Notes under the pieces: model-generated
Told to the model about the DNA's origin: nothing
What the model saw: the letters and a program-made list of their open reading frames with translations, nothing else
Database searches by the model: none
Position numbers and translations under genes: made by a program
Assembly: GCA_000196815.1 (NCBI GenBank)
Contig: FP929003.1
Span: 2,255,501-2,319,500 of the forward strand
Source of the DNA: Nitrospira defluvii
Lineage (GTDB): Bacteria; Nitrospirota; Nitrospiria; Nitrospirales; Nitrospiraceae
Reading direction: 5' to 3'
Length of the DNA: 64,000 nucleotides
Part shown: positions 42,990 to 53,039 of the stretch, piece after piece
Layout: every line of letters starts with the position of its first letter
How positions within the stretch are numbered: the stretch's first letter is position 1

Positions 42990-44882
42990 ATGAGCGATGA
43001 AATGCAGGAAATACTGAACGACTTCCTGACCGAATCCAATGAAATGCTGGAAGTCTTGGATCAGCGATTCGTCACCCTGGAATCCGATCCCACTAACACG
43101 GACCTTCTGAACGAAATCTTTCGTGCGATGCATAGCATGAAGGGATCCGCCGGCTTTCTCGGCTTTAATCACCTGGTGGACGTCGCGCATCGCGGAGAGA
43201 ACATTCTCAACAAGCTGCGCCAGGCCGAAATGGCCGTCAGCCCGGCGATCATCAGCGTGATTCTTGAAACCATCGATGTCATCAAAGCGATCATGGCCGA
43301 CATTCGCGAGTCGGGTACCGATAACCATGTTGTCACGGCCGCCATTGCGTCCAAACTGGACGATATCCTCAACGGCACAGCACAGAGCGCGCCTCCGGCC
43401 TCGGCACATGTTGAACCAACGCCGGCTGCGACGAAGGTCGAAGCCTCCACACCCGCTCAGGAGGCCCCGGCGGCCGCGCCGCCGACGTTGGGTGAAATTC
43501 TGGTGAACGACGGCCTGGCCTCCAAAGAACAGGTCTTCGATGCGCTGACCGCCCAACAACATCAGCCGGAGCCCAAGACTCCGCTGGGCGAAATTCTCCT
43601 TCAGGCGAAGGCCATTACCGAGCGGGCGCTGGATCAGGCGCTTCACAAGCAGGAAAAAACACCGAAGCCGGCGGAAGAAGACGCCACCATCCGAGTAGAA
43701 ACCAAACGTCTCGACAGCGTGATGAACTTGGTCGGAGAGCTGGTCCTGGGACGCAATCGTCTCATCAAGATCGGCACCCAACTGGAGCAACACCATGAGT
43801 CGGATCCGCAGGTTCGCGTCTTGAGCGAAACGCTCGCGCAACTCAATCTGGTGACCACCGACTTGCAGCTGGCCGTCATGAAGACGCGCATGCTGCCGAT
43901 CAAAAAGGTGTTCGCGAAGTTACCTCGCATGGTGCGGGACCTTTCGCAAAAGCTCAACAAACAGGTCCATCTGGAAATGCGCGGCGAGGAAACGGAGCTC
44001 GACAAGTCGGTCGCCGACGAAATCGGTGACCCGCTCGTGCACTTGGTGCGCAATGCGATCGACCATGGGATCGAAACCCCGGCCGAACGTCAAGCGAAAG
44101 GAAAGGCGGGGGAAGGCCATTTGACCATTGCTGCGAGCCAGGAAGGCAACAGCATCGTCATTCGCATCAACGACGACGGGCGCGGGATTCAGGTTGAAAA
44201 GGTCAAGGAAAAAGCCCTGGCCAAAGGCCTGATCAGCGAGGCGGAACTCGCGACGATGGAGCACCGTGAAATTCTCAATCTGATTTTCCTGCCGGGATTC
44301 AGCACGGCCGAAAAAGTGACGGATGTATCCGGCCGCGGCGTCGGTATGGACGTGGTCCGCACGAACATACGAAAAATCAACGGCAGCGTGGATCTGGAGT
44401 CCGAGCCGGGCAAGGGCAGTCAGATCATTATCAAGCTGCCTCTGACAATCGCGATTATTCAGGCCTTGATGGTAGAAGTCGAGCGTTCCATTTTCGCCAT
44501 TCCTTTGAGCACCGTTATCGAAGCCGTGCGCATCTCGCGCTCCGAGATCAAGACGATCAATGGGCGTGAAGTGCTTCACCTGCGTGATCGCGTGCTGCCG
44601 CTCATTCGCTTAGCACAGGAATTTGATATCCCGACGGATGCCGATCGCGAGCGGTTTTATGTGGTCGTCGCGGCATTGGGAGATCGTCGAGTCGGGGTGG
44701 TCGTCGATGAGCTTCGATCCCAGGAGGAAGTGGTGATTAAGTCGATCTGGGATTATCTGGAAACCGTCAAAGGCGTATCCGGCGCCACGATCACCGGCGA
44801 AGGCAAGGTGGTGCTCATTCTGGATACCTCGGAGTTGGTTCAAAATGCTCAAGCTTGGCATAACCCGGGTATCGCCGCCTGA
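42990..44882 (+). CDS. cheA: chemotaxis histidine kinase CheA (cluster 1) with MshEN-like repeats
   Basis: The product has 630 aa. P1/Hpt: His48 in AMHSMKGSAGFLGF. A Pro/Ala linker then leads to two ~25-residue repeats at ~166-190 and ~198-222 (LGEILVNDGLASKEQVFDAL and LGEILLQAKAITERALDQAL) in the place of a P2 domain. P3 dimerisation (TKRLDSVMNLVGELVLGRNR), P4 HATPase (HLVRNAIDHGIETP, INDDGRGIQ, GRGVGMDVV) and P5 CheW-like domain follow. The repeats resemble the N-terminal c-di-GMP-binding MshEN/GspE motif but lack the leading Arg. It is the kinase for cluster 1. Confidence 0.95.
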   Translation: MSDEMQEILNDFLTESNEMLEVLDQRFVTLESDPTNTDLLNEIFRAMHSMKGSAGFLGFNHLVDVAHRGENILNKLRQAEMAVSPAIISVILETIDVIKAIMADIRESGTDNHVVTAAIASKLDDILNGTAQSAPPASAHVEPTPAATKVEASTPAQEAPAAAPPTLGEILVNDGLASKEQVFDALTAQQHQPEPKTPLGEILLQAKAITERALDQALHKQEKTPKPAEEDATIRVETKRLDSVMNLVGELVLGRNRLIKIGTQLEQHHESDPQVRVLSETLAQLNLVTTDLQLAVMKTRMLPIKKVFAKLPRMVRDLSQKLNKQVHLEMRGEETELDKSVADEIGDPLVHLVRNAIDHGIETPAERQAKGKAGEGHLTIAASQEGNSIVIRINDDGRGIQVEKVKEKALAKGLISEAELATMEHREILNLIFLPGFSTAEKVTDVSGRGVGMDVVRTNIRKINGSVDLESEPGKGSQIIIKLPLTIAIIQALMVEVERSIFAIPLSTVIEAVRISRSEIKTINGREVLHLRDRVLPLIRLAQEFDIPTDADRERFYVVVAALGDRRVGVVVDELRSQEEVVIKSIWDYLETVKGVSGATITGEGKVVLILDTSELVQNAQAWHNPGIAA

Positions 44883-44969
44883 CCCAAGAGGCGCACGCCA
44901 CGGCAGGGAAACAGGAAACGGGTGCTCAAAAACAGTCGATGAACAGGGGCCCGCGAGATCGGAGGAAGT

Positions 44970-45953
44970 ATGTCCACACTGATTAATGAAATCGATGCCA
45001 GGACCCGGCTGGCCGGCGCAAACCAGATGGAGTTGCTGCTGTTCAAGCTCGGCACGAATGAAATTTTCGGCATCAATGTCTTCAAAGTTCGTGAGGTGAT
45101 GAAGCTGCCCGAGCTCACCCAGATTCCGGAAGCCGATAGCCGCATTGTCGGCATGGCGAATATCCGGGGAATCATGGTTCCTGTCGTAGGCCTCAAGCGC
45201 AGTTTGGGACTTGGCATGGAAACAGACGGGCAGGGCAATGGGTCTCCCGGGGGAAACCCGTATCTGATCGTGTCCGAATATAACGGTAGCTTGCAAGGAT
45301 TTCTCGTGGCCGGTGTGGATCGCATTATTCGCTTCTCCTGGTCGGCCATTAAGACGCCTCCGGCGATTGTCCGGGAAAACAACAAAGGAGCCGTCACCGC
45401 CGTCACTATGCTTGAAGATGGTCGGATGGTCCTGATCCTCGACGTGGAAAAGGTCTTGAACGATATCTGCCCCCGCACGGACGACGATGTCTTCGCGAGT
45501 ATGACCATCGCTCCGGAATTGAGATCGAAATGCGTTCTGTACGCCGATGATTCGTCCGTGGCCAGAATGCAGATTCGCAAAGCGCTCGACCGCCTCTCCA
45601 TGTCGTATGTGATCGCGACGACCGGCGGAGAAGCCTGGCACAAGCTGCAGGCCCTGGCTGATCAGGCAACGGCTGAGGGGAAAGAGCGGGTGGATCAGAT
45701 CCAGTGCATCCTGAGCGACATCGAGATGCCGGAGATGGATGGATTCACCTTGACCAAACACATCCGTGCCGACCCGAGACTGGCACACCTGCCGGTGATG
45801 CTCCACTCTTCCCTGACCGGAGCCTGCAACATGGAAAAGGGACGGACCGTCGGCGCGACGGATTACATCACGAAGTTTGACGCGAAGATGCTGGCCGAGA
45901 AACTGGCGCTCTACATTCAAAACCCGAATGCCAATGTGAAAAAAACGGCCTGA
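44970..45953 (+). CDS. cheV: CheV (CheW-receiver fusion)
   Basis: A 327-aa coupling protein. The CheW-like N-terminal half (NQMELLLFKLGTNEIFGINV, then GMANIRGIMVPVVGL) is joined to a receiver domain with ADDSSVARMQIRKALDRL, phospho-Asp in ILSDIEMPEMDGFTLTKHIR and the Lys in TKFDAKMLAEKL. CheV couples receptors to CheA and damps kinase activity when phosphorylated. GGAGGAAG precedes the start. It lies between cheA and cheB. Confidence 0.95.
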   Translation: MSTLINEIDARTRLAGANQMELLLFKLGTNEIFGINVFKVREVMKLPELTQIPEADSRIVGMANIRGIMVPVVGLKRSLGLGMETDGQGNGSPGGNPYLIVSEYNGSLQGFLVAGVDRIIRFSWSAIKTPPAIVRENNKGAVTAVTMLEDGRMVLILDVEKVLNDICPRTDDDVFASMTIAPELRSKCVLYADDSSVARMQIRKALDRLSMSYVIATTGGEAWHKLQALADQATAEGKERVDQIQCILSDIEMPEMDGFTLTKHIRADPRLAHLPVMLHSSLTGACNMEKGRTVGATDYITKFDAKMLAEKLALYIQNPNANVKKTA

Positions 45954-45990
45954 TCTGGCCGCAGACCCTGTCGTCATCGTGAGAGCTGAT

Positions 45991-46018
45991 TCAAGCTTTT
46001 GTCAGAGACGGCCGATGT
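45991..46018 (+). promoter_or_regulatory. sigma-28 promoter upstream of cheB
   Basis: TCAAG at 45991-45995, 15 bases, GCCGATGT at 46011-46018, 15 bases before the cheB ATG. One mismatch in the -10 (GATG for GATA). It could drive cheB-mcp-cheW separately from the cheR operon. Confidence 0.55.
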
Positions 46019-46033
46019 ATCGGTAAAGACCCT

Positions 46034-47131
46034 ATGGCACTCCCACTCACACAGCCCCAGAGCGTCGCAAACCCGGTTCGCGTCTTGGTCGTCGACGATT
46101 CCGCATTCATGCGGAAAAGCCTGACCACGATGTTGGAAGAAGGGAAGCAGATTCAGGTGGTGGGAGTGGCACGTAACGGCGAGGAAGCGGTCCAACAGGT
46201 GCAACAGCTCAAGCCCGACGTCGTCACGATGGATGTGGAAATGCCCGGCATGACGGGGCTGCAGGCACTTCAGCAGATCATGACCAAGAATCCCGTCCCG
46301 GTCATCATGGTGAGCTCGGTGACAGTCGAAGGCGCACAAGAGACGTTGCAGGCCTTGGAGTGGGGAGCGGTTGATTTCATCCCCAAGCAGTTGGACGGCG
46401 TCGCCTCCAAAATTTCCGAGATCCAAAAAATTCTGGTTCCCAAAGTTCTTGCCGCCCGATACGCAGGCAGCAAACTGAAACGGCTGAACGTCACGGGAAC
46501 ACCAAGGGCCGCCGTACCTGTGGCCAAGGCGTTGAGCAGTCGATCCGTCTCCGTGACGCGCGGTACCAAACTGATTGCGATTGGATGCTCCACGGGTGGA
46601 CCGCAGGCCTTGTTTGAAATTGTCCCGACTCTCCCCGCCGACTGCCCGGCCGGCATCGTCATCGTGCAACACATGCCCAGCTCATTCACCAAACCCTTTG
46701 CCGAGCGCTTGAATAACCTCTGTGCGCTGGAAGTGCGAGAAGCCGTCGACGGCGACGAAGTGAAACCAGGCCGCGTCTTGGTAGCTCCAGGCGGAATGCA
46801 GTTCCGGATCGTGAAGAAAACGATCACCACCTCGGTGGTCAAATTGTCGCCCAACTATGAAAAGCATCCCCACGCGCCCTCGGTCGACATCATGCTGCAA
46901 TCCGTCGCGGCCTTGTTCGGGGAACGAAGCATCGGGGTCATTCTCACCGGAATGGGACATGACGGACTGGAGGGCATGAAGGCCATCAAAGCAGCAGGAG
47001 GTCGAACCGTGGCGCAGGACGAAGCATCAAGTGTCGTATACGGCATGCCAAAAGCCGTGGTCGAAGCCGGCTGTGCAGAGAAAGTGGTAGCGCTGTCAAA
47101 AGTCATCGGCGAAATCATGAATATGGTGTGA
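46034..47131 (+). CDS. cheB: protein-glutamate methylesterase CheB (cluster 1)
   Basis: A 365-aa receiver-methylesterase. Receiver: RVLVVDDSAFMRKSLTTMLE with Asp67 in TMDVEMPGMTGLQAL. Effector domain: catalytic Ser in IAIGCSTGGPQALFEI, His in VIVQHMPSSFTKPFAERL and Asp in ILTGMGHDGLEGMKAIKAAG. It demethylates and deamidates receptors when phosphorylated by CheA. The N-terminus extends about 14 residues before the receiver. It pairs with cheR1; a second cheB is at 60740. Confidence 0.95.
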   Translation: MALPLTQPQSVANPVRVLVVDDSAFMRKSLTTMLEEGKQIQVVGVARNGEEAVQQVQQLKPDVVTMDVEMPGMTGLQALQQIMTKNPVPVIMVSSVTVEGAQETLQALEWGAVDFIPKQLDGVASKISEIQKILVPKVLAARYAGSKLKRLNVTGTPRAAVPVAKALSSRSVSVTRGTKLIAIGCSTGGPQALFEIVPTLPADCPAGIVIVQHMPSSFTKPFAERLNNLCALEVREAVDGDEVKPGRVLVAPGGMQFRIVKKTITTSVVKLSPNYEKHPHAPSVDIMLQSVAALFGERSIGVILTGMGHDGLEGMKAIKAAGGRTVAQDEASSVVYGMPKAVVEAGCAEKVVALSKVIGEIMNMV

Positions 47132-47182
47132 GAGGAATCGTCAATTCAACCGTTCACGCATGGAGAGGGAAGAGGAGGAGTT

Positions 47183-48868
47183 ATGGGGAGCATGATGAAG
47201 CATATGTCGATCGGGCCTAAATTCATTTTATCGATTTCCTTGGTGGCATTGATTGTTATCGGGATCGGCCTCGCCGTGTTGTACCAGCAAGAAGAATCCA
47301 AGATGGACACGATGCTGAGCGGGCGTGCCAACGTCGTTGCCACTCAAATCATGATCAGCCGCGCCTACATCACGCAGAATTATGTCGCCAAGATCAAAAA
47401 ATCCAAGGCCGGTAACGAAATTCAGGTGGTCAAAGACCATGCGAGCATGGCCGATGCTATCCCGTTCCCCGCGACAGCCGTTCGGGAAATGGGTGAAGAG
47501 GCGAATCGAACCGGGCTGTACAACGCTCGCCTCATCAGCCAAAACCCAATGAATCAGTCCAATTCACCGAAAGATAATTTTGAGAACGAAGCCATCCGGG
47601 CGATCATGGCCGGAGCCGAATCGTATGCTCGCCGGGACGAAATCAACGGAGTGCCGACATTTCGTCGCGCGACTGTGGACAAAGCGACTTCAACAGCCTG
47701 CTTGAGCTGTCATACCAATAACCAGGTCGGCGATGTGTTGGGCATGCTGAGCATGTCGGTGCCGATGACCGAGGCGATTGCATTGTCGAACCGCTCCATG
47801 TGGCAGACCGGCGGCTTAATGGGCGCCATCGTTGTCATTATCCTTGCCGTCACCTATATGCTCCTCCGCAACATCGTCCTGCAGCCGATGGCCAAAATGA
47901 GCGAGATCTCCCGCGACATCGCCAAGGGCGAAGGCGATCTCACCAAGCGCGTGCCGGCCGATGGCCATGACGAAATCGCGCAGATGGGCCAATACTTCAA
48001 CGAATTCATCGAGAAGTTGCAGCACATGATCAAGAAGGTGGCTCACGTGACGGATAAGGTCGCGTCCGCCTCGGTCGAGCTGTCGGCCACCGCCGAAGAA
48101 ATTTCGAAGGGCACCGATACCCTGACGTCTCGTGCCTCCCAAACCGCAGCCGCGGTGGAAGAGATGAACGCCACTGTCGGACAGGTCGCGCAGAATTCCG
48201 GGAAGGCAGCCAGCCTGGCGCAAGATACCGTGAAAACCGCTCAAGAGGGTGGAACGGTGGTCTCGAGCACCATCTCCGGAATGCAACAGCTGTCCGAGGC
48301 GGTGTCGAACTCAGCGACCATCATTTCTGATCTTGGCAAGTCTTCCGATCAAATTGGCGAAATTGTCCGAACGATCGAAGACATCGCCGACCAGACCAAC
48401 TTGCTGGCCTTGAACGCCGCCATCGAAGCGGCACGAGCCGGCGAACAGGGGCGTGGATTCGCAGTCGTGGCCGATGAAGTCCGGAAGCTCGCAGAACGGA
48501 CGACCAAAGCCACGAAGGAAATCGGCGATATGATCCGCCAGATCCAGCAGGATACGCGGGGAGCCGTCGATTCGATGCAGCAAGGCACGCAGAAAGTCAC
48601 GGCGGGCGTGGACCTGGTCAACAAGACCGGCGAAGCCCTCTCCCAGATCGTACGGATGGTCTCGGAAAGCGCCGATATGATCCGACAGATTGCCGTGGCC
48701 TCGGAAGAGCAGTCGGTCGCGACGCAACAGATCGCGAGCGATATCGAAAACGTGGCGAAGGTCACCAAAGAGTCCTCGTCCGGCGCACATGAGTCGGCGA
48801 AGGCCAGTCAGGACCTGAGCCAGTTGGCGGTCGAACTGCAGGGAATCGTGGGTGGATTCAAGCTCTAA
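47183..48868 (+). CDS. methyl-accepting chemotaxis protein with periplasmic heme-c (DUF3365-like) sensor
   Basis: A 561-aa receptor. TM1 is at ~12-32 and TM2 at ~213-235. The periplasmic domain between them resembles the Tll0287/DUF3365 sensor ([20 protein letters not shown]) and contains CxxCH at Cys173-Cys176-His177 (ACLSCHTNN), a covalent heme c site. HAMP ([20 protein letters not shown]) and the signalling domain with the tip [20 protein letters not shown] follow. A heme c there would sense redox state, NO or a small gas. No CheR-docking pentapeptide is visible at the end (GIVGGFKL). It sits between cheB and cheW. Confidence 0.92.
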   Translation: MGSMMKHMSIGPKFILSISLVALIVIGIGLAVLYQQEESKMDTMLSGRANVVATQIMISRAYITQNYVAKIKKSKAGNEIQVVKDHASMADAIPFPATAVREMGEEANRTGLYNARLISQNPMNQSNSPKDNFENEAIRAIMAGAESYARRDEINGVPTFRRATVDKATSTACLSCHTNNQVGDVLGMLSMSVPMTEAIALSNRSMWQTGGLMGAIVVIILAVTYMLLRNIVLQPMAKMSEISRDIAKGEGDLTKRVPADGHDEIAQMGQYFNEFIEKLQHMIKKVAHVTDKVASASVELSATAEEISKGTDTLTSRASQTAAAVEEMNATVGQVAQNSGKAASLAQDTVKTAQEGGTVVSSTISGMQQLSEAVSNSATIISDLGKSSDQIGEIVRTIEDIADQTNLLALNAAIEAARAGEQGRGFAVVADEVRKLAERTTKATKEIGDMIRQIQQDTRGAVDSMQQGTQKVTAGVDLVNKTGEALSQIVRMVSESADMIRQIAVASEEQSVATQQIASDIENVAKVTKESSSGAHESAKASQDLSQLAVELQGIVGGFKL

Positions 48869-48894
48869 GCAGCAACCACGAGAAGGAGCCCAGC

Positions 48895-49413
48895 ATGAGT
48901 GCGACTGAACAACAGGTGCAACCTCACATCCAGGCGGCCGCAGACAACTCTGCGGACCGTCTGGCCGAGAAGTCCGCTGATGATCTGCTGCAGTTCGTGA
49001 TTTGTCTGATCGGGAGCGAAGAGTTCGCGGTGGATGTCCTGAGTGTGCAGGAAATCAACCGGATCGTGGAAGTGACGCGCGTCCCAAAGACGCCTCCCTA
49101 TGTTGAGGGAGTCATCAATCTGCGGGGCCGCATCATTCCCGTACTGGATCTCAGAAAACTCTTCGGCCTGACCGGGGCCCAACAGACCACTCAGACACGT
49201 ATCGTGGTGGTCTCGGTGCAGGCACGACTGGTCGGATTGATTGTGGATTCCGTGGAAGAGGTCTTGCGGGTGCCGAGAAGCGCCATTGAGCCGCCGCCTT
49301 CGGTCGGCACAATGGCCGGGGCCGAATTCACCCAGGGCGTCGGGCGGATCGATGACCGCCTGCTGATCCTGGTGGATCTGAGCCGACTGCTCTTAGCCCG
49401 GGAAGCAGCGTAG
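48895..49413 (+). CDS. cheW: chemotaxis coupling protein CheW (cluster 1)
   Basis: A 172-aa CheW. After a 35-residue Gln/Ala-rich lead-in comes the CheW fold: LLQFVICLIGSEEFAVDVLS, VPKTPPYVEGVINLRGRII, LRKLFGLTG and GLIVDSVEEVLRVPRSAIEP. It bridges receptors and CheA. AGAAGGAGC precedes the ATG. Last gene of cluster 1, 27 bases behind the heme receptor, so likely its dedicated partner. Confidence 0.94.
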   Translation: MSATEQQVQPHIQAAADNSADRLAEKSADDLLQFVICLIGSEEFAVDVLSVQEINRIVEVTRVPKTPPYVEGVINLRGRIIPVLDLRKLFGLTGAQQTTQTRIVVVSVQARLVGLIVDSVEEVLRVPRSAIEPPPSVGTMAGAEFTQGVGRIDDRLLILVDLSRLLLAREAA

Positions 49414-49471
49414 GAAGCTGCCTGACCATGATGGGTGTGCGGCAGGGGCGTTGTGATCATCCAGGAATGCG

Positions 49472-49714
49472 TTAGGAACTCTGGGGGTCGGAAGAGGGTG
49501 GCTGGGAGGGTCCGCGACGGCTTCGGGCGTCAAGGACCCTCTCCAGCAACTGCAAGGACTCCGTCAACACATCCGATGCGCAACACAAGGTGACATGAAA
49601 CTGTTGCATGGCTTCCGGCCAACGCCCTTCTTTCTGCAGGACCTGAAACTTCCGATGTTGCTCATCGAGAATGGCTTGTTTGGCATCGAGCATCAAGCTA
49701 TCGGCAGGACCCAC
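49472..49714 (-). CDS. small hypothetical protein between cheW and motA
   Basis: An 80-aa minus-strand frame beginning at GTG 49714 with GGAGGT six bases upstream. The product is helical and charged (LDAKQAILDEQHRKFQVLQK, then VLTESLQLLERVLDARSRR) with a Ser/Pro tail. I do not recognise it; size and pattern recall small FliT/FlgN-like or CheY-partner proteins, but nothing specific. It fills most of the 430-base interval 49414-49843, in which no other gene or hairpin was seen. Confidence 0.5.
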   Translation of the reverse strand: MGPADSLMLDAKQAILDEQHRKFQVLQKEGRWPEAMQQFHVTLCCASDVLTESLQLLERVLDARSRRGPSQPPSSDPQSS

Positions 49715-49843
49715 AAGAGCACCTCCATACAAGACAATTGTGACTCGATCGCACGCTATCAGAGTGCTTCCGAACGACGCAAGCCCACCATTCTGGGTAC
49801 GGCGATGCGCTGCGTCCGGAAGCCGTGGTGAGGTAATCGCCCC

Positions 49844-50614
49844 GTGGATATCGCAACAATCTTAGGTGTCGTCATCGCGATCGGCTCCATCCTGGGCGGC
49901 CAGGCGCTCGAAGGCGGCCATGTCGGATCAGTCCTCCAGCTGACGGCGTTTATCATCGTCATGGGTGGAACGATCGGAGCCTGTTGCGTGCAGAACCCGC
50001 TGTCCGTTGTCTTGAAATCCATCAGCATGGTCTCGCTGGCGCTGACCAATCCGCCTCACGACGTGAAAGGGACGATTACCCAGATCCTCGACCTGGCCAA
50101 CGTGTCACGCAAGCAGGGATTGCTCGCGTTGGAAGGGAAAATAAAGGACCTGCACGATCCGTTTTTCAAAAAAGGTATCCAGCTGATCGTGGATGGCACC
50201 GATCCGAAACTCCTTCAGGAAATCCTGGAGATCGAGGTCGAACACCATGAAGAGGAAGGAGTCCATGCGGCCAAGGTTTGGGAAGCCGCCGGCGGTTATG
50301 CGCCCACCGTCGGAATTCTTGGCGCCGTACTCGGGTTGATTCACGTAATGGAAAACCTGGCCGACCCGTCAAAACTCGGCGGCGGTATCGCCGTAGCGTT
50401 CGTTGCAACGGTCTATGGCGTCGGCGCCGCGAATCTGTTCTTCCTGCCGATCGGCAACAAGATGAAGTTCAAACTGAAGGAAGAAGCCGGGTTGCGGACC
50501 ATGGTCATTATGGGGCTCGTCGGCCTGGCTCAGGGCGAAAATCCCCGGCTCTTACAGGAAAAGCTCGAGAGTTTCCTGCCTCCGCATGAGCGGAGTAAAG
50601 AAGACAAGAAATAA
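49844..50614 (+). CDS. motA: flagellar motor stator protein MotA
   Basis: A 256-aa membrane protein with four hydrophobic segments (first TILGVVIAIGSILGGQALEG; last pair around VGILGAVLGLIHVMENL and GGIAVAFVATVYGVGAANLF). The cytoplasmic loop (SRKQGLLALEGKIKDLHDPF) carries the charged residues that contact FliG. The conserved Pro-containing TM3/TM4 region is present. GTG start after GAGGTAA. MotA5MotB2 is the ion-driven stator. motB follows after 81 bases. Confidence 0.94.
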   Translation: MDIATILGVVIAIGSILGGQALEGGHVGSVLQLTAFIIVMGGTIGACCVQNPLSVVLKSISMVSLALTNPPHDVKGTITQILDLANVSRKQGLLALEGKIKDLHDPFFKKGIQLIVDGTDPKLLQEILEIEVEHHEEEGVHAAKVWEAAGGYAPTVGILGAVLGLIHVMENLADPSKLGGGIAVAFVATVYGVGAANLFFLPIGNKMKFKLKEEAGLRTMVIMGLVGLAQGENPRLLQEKLESFLPPHERSKEDKK

Positions 50615-50695
50615 CGTCACTCGTCGTGCGGAATCCTATCTCGTAGCCTTGATCCAACACTTCACGTTTCACCTGAAACGAGTCACGGGCATTCG

Positions 50696-51475
50696 ATGGC
50701 GAAGAAGAAACACGAAGAACACGAAAACCATGAACGCTGGCTGGTGTCCTATGCGGACTTCATTACGCTGCTGTTCGCCTTTTTCGTCGTCATGTATTCC
50801 GTCTCGTCCGTCAACGAAGGCAAGTATCGAACGGTGAGCGACTCGATCAAAGCGGCATTGAATCCGGTGAACAGCACGCCGTCTAGCCGCTTGCCTTTCG
50901 CCGTCGGCGACGCGAAGCCGAAGATGATCAATCCCGACATGTCCAGCGCCAACGAGCCGGTCATCCGGCGGATGAAAGAGATCATGAAAAAGATTCATCC
51001 GTCGCTCGCGCTGGAAATGCCGGATATCAAAATCATTGAAACCGGCAACGGGACCATCATGATTTCCCTGCCCGAATCGATTCTCTTTACCAGCGGAGAA
51101 GCACGGGTGCGTCCTGAGGCCTTACCGTTTCTGAAATCCCTGGCTCAGATTCTGATCGAGATGGATCGGCATGTCCGCATCCTCGGTCATACCGACAATG
51201 TGCCGATCAGGACCGCCCAATTCCCATCGAACTGGGAACTGTCGGCGGTCCGTGCCGTCATGGTCGTCCGGATTTTTTCCGAACTCTATGAAGTGCCGAT
51301 TTCACACCTCTCCGCCACTGGATTCGCTGACTCAAAGCCCGTCGCCACCAACGACACACCTGAAGGCCGGACGAAAAACCGTCGGGTTGAAATTATTATT
51401 CTGGAGAAGAGCCTGACCGAAGAGACGCTCGATTCCATGTTGCCGGGCAATACCCCCCCGGCTCAACCGCTCTGA
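50696..51475 (+). CDS. motB: flagellar motor stator protein MotB
   Basis: The product has 259 aa. The N-terminus HERWLVSYADFITLLFAFFV contains the ion-binding Asp21 at the start of the single TM helix. The periplasmic OmpA-like domain (ILFTSGEARVRPEALPFLKS, then RILGHTDNVPIRTAQFPSNW and GRTKNRRVEIIIL) anchors the stator to peptidoglycan. The YADF/FFVVMYS type is usual for proton-driven MotB, but the coupling ion cannot be settled here. Confidence 0.95.
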   Translation: MAKKKHEEHENHERWLVSYADFITLLFAFFVVMYSVSSVNEGKYRTVSDSIKAALNPVNSTPSSRLPFAVGDAKPKMINPDMSSANEPVIRRMKEIMKKIHPSLALEMPDIKIIETGNGTIMISLPESILFTSGEARVRPEALPFLKSLAQILIEMDRHVRILGHTDNVPIRTAQFPSNWELSAVRAVMVVRIFSELYEVPISHLSATGFADSKPVATNDTPEGRTKNRRVEIIILEKSLTEETLDSMLPGNTPPAQPL

Positions 51476-51547
51476 GAACGGTCGGCATCTCCAGCATCCG
51501 TGGTGATCGACCGGTACCCTGGGCGTCTACAGTAACACCCTTAAGTG

Positions 51548-51575
51548 TTAAGAATTGTCCGACAGCGACCGATAC
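51548..51575 (+). promoter_or_regulatory. sigma-28 promoter for STAS-receptor-cheY operon
   Basis: TTAAG at 51548-51552, 15 bases, ACCGATAC at 51568-51575, 41 bases before the STAS gene, in the 140-base gap after motB. Confidence 0.75.
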
Positions 51576-51615
51576 GTACCTGAGGCGGAGTTCACCTCTC
51601 GAAAGGAAGACGTTC

Positions 51616-51846
51616 ATGATCCTCAAGCCGGCTGGTGATTTAACAATATTTGAAGTCGGTGCGTTGTACGAGGAGATCAAACAGGCGGTCACAGTCCACC
51701 CTCAAGTTGAACTGGACCTGTCCGAAGTGGACAAACTCGATGCCTCAGCGATTCAACTGCTTATTGCCGTCCGTCGGTCCGAACGTATTGTGCTGACAGG
51801 GATGACAGATCCGATGCGATCGCGCATGGCGGAATTAGGCGCGTGA
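51616..51846 (+). CDS. small STAS-domain protein
   Basis: A 76-aa STAS domain: [20 protein letters not shown], then the core [20 protein letters not shown]. The residue normally phosphorylated in anti-sigma antagonists (DSSG) is still Ser here, in a DASAIQ context, so partner switching is possible. Unlike the STAS pair at 61.8-62.5 kb it is truncated after the core helix. It heads a sigma-28 operon with a receptor-like protein and cheY. GAAAGGAAG precedes the ATG. Confidence 0.8.
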   Translation: MILKPAGDLTIFEVGALYEEIKQAVTVHPQVELDLSEVDKLDASAIQLLIAVRRSERIVLTGMTDPMRSRMAELGA

Positions 51847-51886
51847 TCGTTGTCACACTTCGTCACTACGTACGGGAATCAAGCCG

Positions 51887-53002
51887 ATGATGTCATACTT
51901 ATCAGTCTCTCTGGGGGCATTCTTCGCCGGGACCTGCATTGCCTGGATGTGGTGTCAACGCCAAACCGCTTCAGCAAAACGGGCTCTCCAGGCCACCCAT
52001 GACGCCATGCTGAAAGAGCAGGCGGAGCGGACGGCCGCGTGGGAGCAACTCGGACAGTCCACCATTCCCCTGGTCGCGGTCTTAAACGCTCAAATGAAAA
52101 GCGTGATCAGCCAGACCGAGCAGGCTGCCACCGATCTGGGGCAGCGGTTCAGCATGATCGCGTCGCGCGCCACGGTACAGGCCAAGGAATCGACGCATCT
52201 CTTCGGTGACGGCGAGATGAGTCTCGATACGGTCTTGAAGACCACGGACACCATGCTCGAAGGCTTTGTCGGCGACGTCATGAAGTCATCGGAAATGGCG
52301 CTGCAGATCGCGACCATTATGGATGAAGTCGAGCGGAGCACCAAAGCCATCACCGGCATGATCGGCGAAATTGAATTTATTGCAGACCAGACCCGCTTGC
52401 TGGCCCTCAACGCCGCGATCGAAGCCGCACGAGCCGGAGAACATGGTCGCGGGTTCGCCGTCGTCGCCGATGAAGTGACCAAACTGGCGAACCGTTCAGG
52501 ACAGGCTGCCAGCAGCATTAACAGCCTCGTCATGGACGTTCAGAAGAACACCACGTTGGCGATGGGGACAGTGGAAAGCCTGGCGTCTGTGGATCTGAGC
52601 AAAACTTTGTCGATCAAACACCGCCTCGACACGATGACGCGTGATCTCGCCGAACGGAACAATACGCTGAAATCGGCCGTGATGAACTCGAAATCCCATG
52701 CGGATGAACTGGCGCGGGACGTCGGTCAAATCATCATGGCACTCCAGTTCCAGGACATCACCAGACAGAAACTGGAACACGTCATCGAACCACTCACCGA
52801 AGTTCGCGCGGTGATGGATGCCCTGATCCAGGGATTTCCGCAGGAGCAGGTGGCCGCCAAGATGGACTTCCTCACGAAGCTCGACCGCAGCTACACCATG
52901 GAAGACGAGCGCGCGGTGTTCCACCAGGCCGCAACCGGGTATGTTCCCGCGCCATCCCAGGAGAGTGCCCCTTCGGAAGACGCCAATGTCACGTTGTTTT
53001 AG
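51887..53002 (+). CDS. short membrane-anchored MCP-like protein with CheZ-like motif
   Basis: The product has 371 aa. One N-terminal TM (~4-22, [17 protein letters not shown]), no periplasmic sensor, and a short signalling domain whose tip reads [20 protein letters not shown]. Beyond the tip is [20 protein letters not shown]: Asp290 and Gln294 stand in the FQDxxxQ arrangement of the CheZ active site. It ends with DANVTLF, and CheD at 60060 ends with the near-identical SNVTLF. It may link receptor arrays to CheY dephosphorylation, and cheY lies immediately downstream. A conventional transducer for cytoplasmic signals is the alternative. Confidence 0.85.
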   Translation: MMSYLSVSLGAFFAGTCIAWMWCQRQTASAKRALQATHDAMLKEQAERTAAWEQLGQSTIPLVAVLNAQMKSVISQTEQAATDLGQRFSMIASRATVQAKESTHLFGDGEMSLDTVLKTTDTMLEGFVGDVMKSSEMALQIATIMDEVERSTKAITGMIGEIEFIADQTRLLALNAAIEAARAGEHGRGFAVVADEVTKLANRSGQAASSINSLVMDVQKNTTLAMGTVESLASVDLSKTLSIKHRLDTMTRDLAERNNTLKSAVMNSKSHADELARDVGQIIMALQFQDITRQKLEHVIEPLTEVRAVMDALIQGFPQEQVAAKMDFLTKLDRSYTMEDERAVFHQAATGYVPAPSQESAPSEDANVTLF

Positions 53003-53039
53003 GTAACGTCGGTTTATCAGAAGAATGAAGGAGTGCGCC

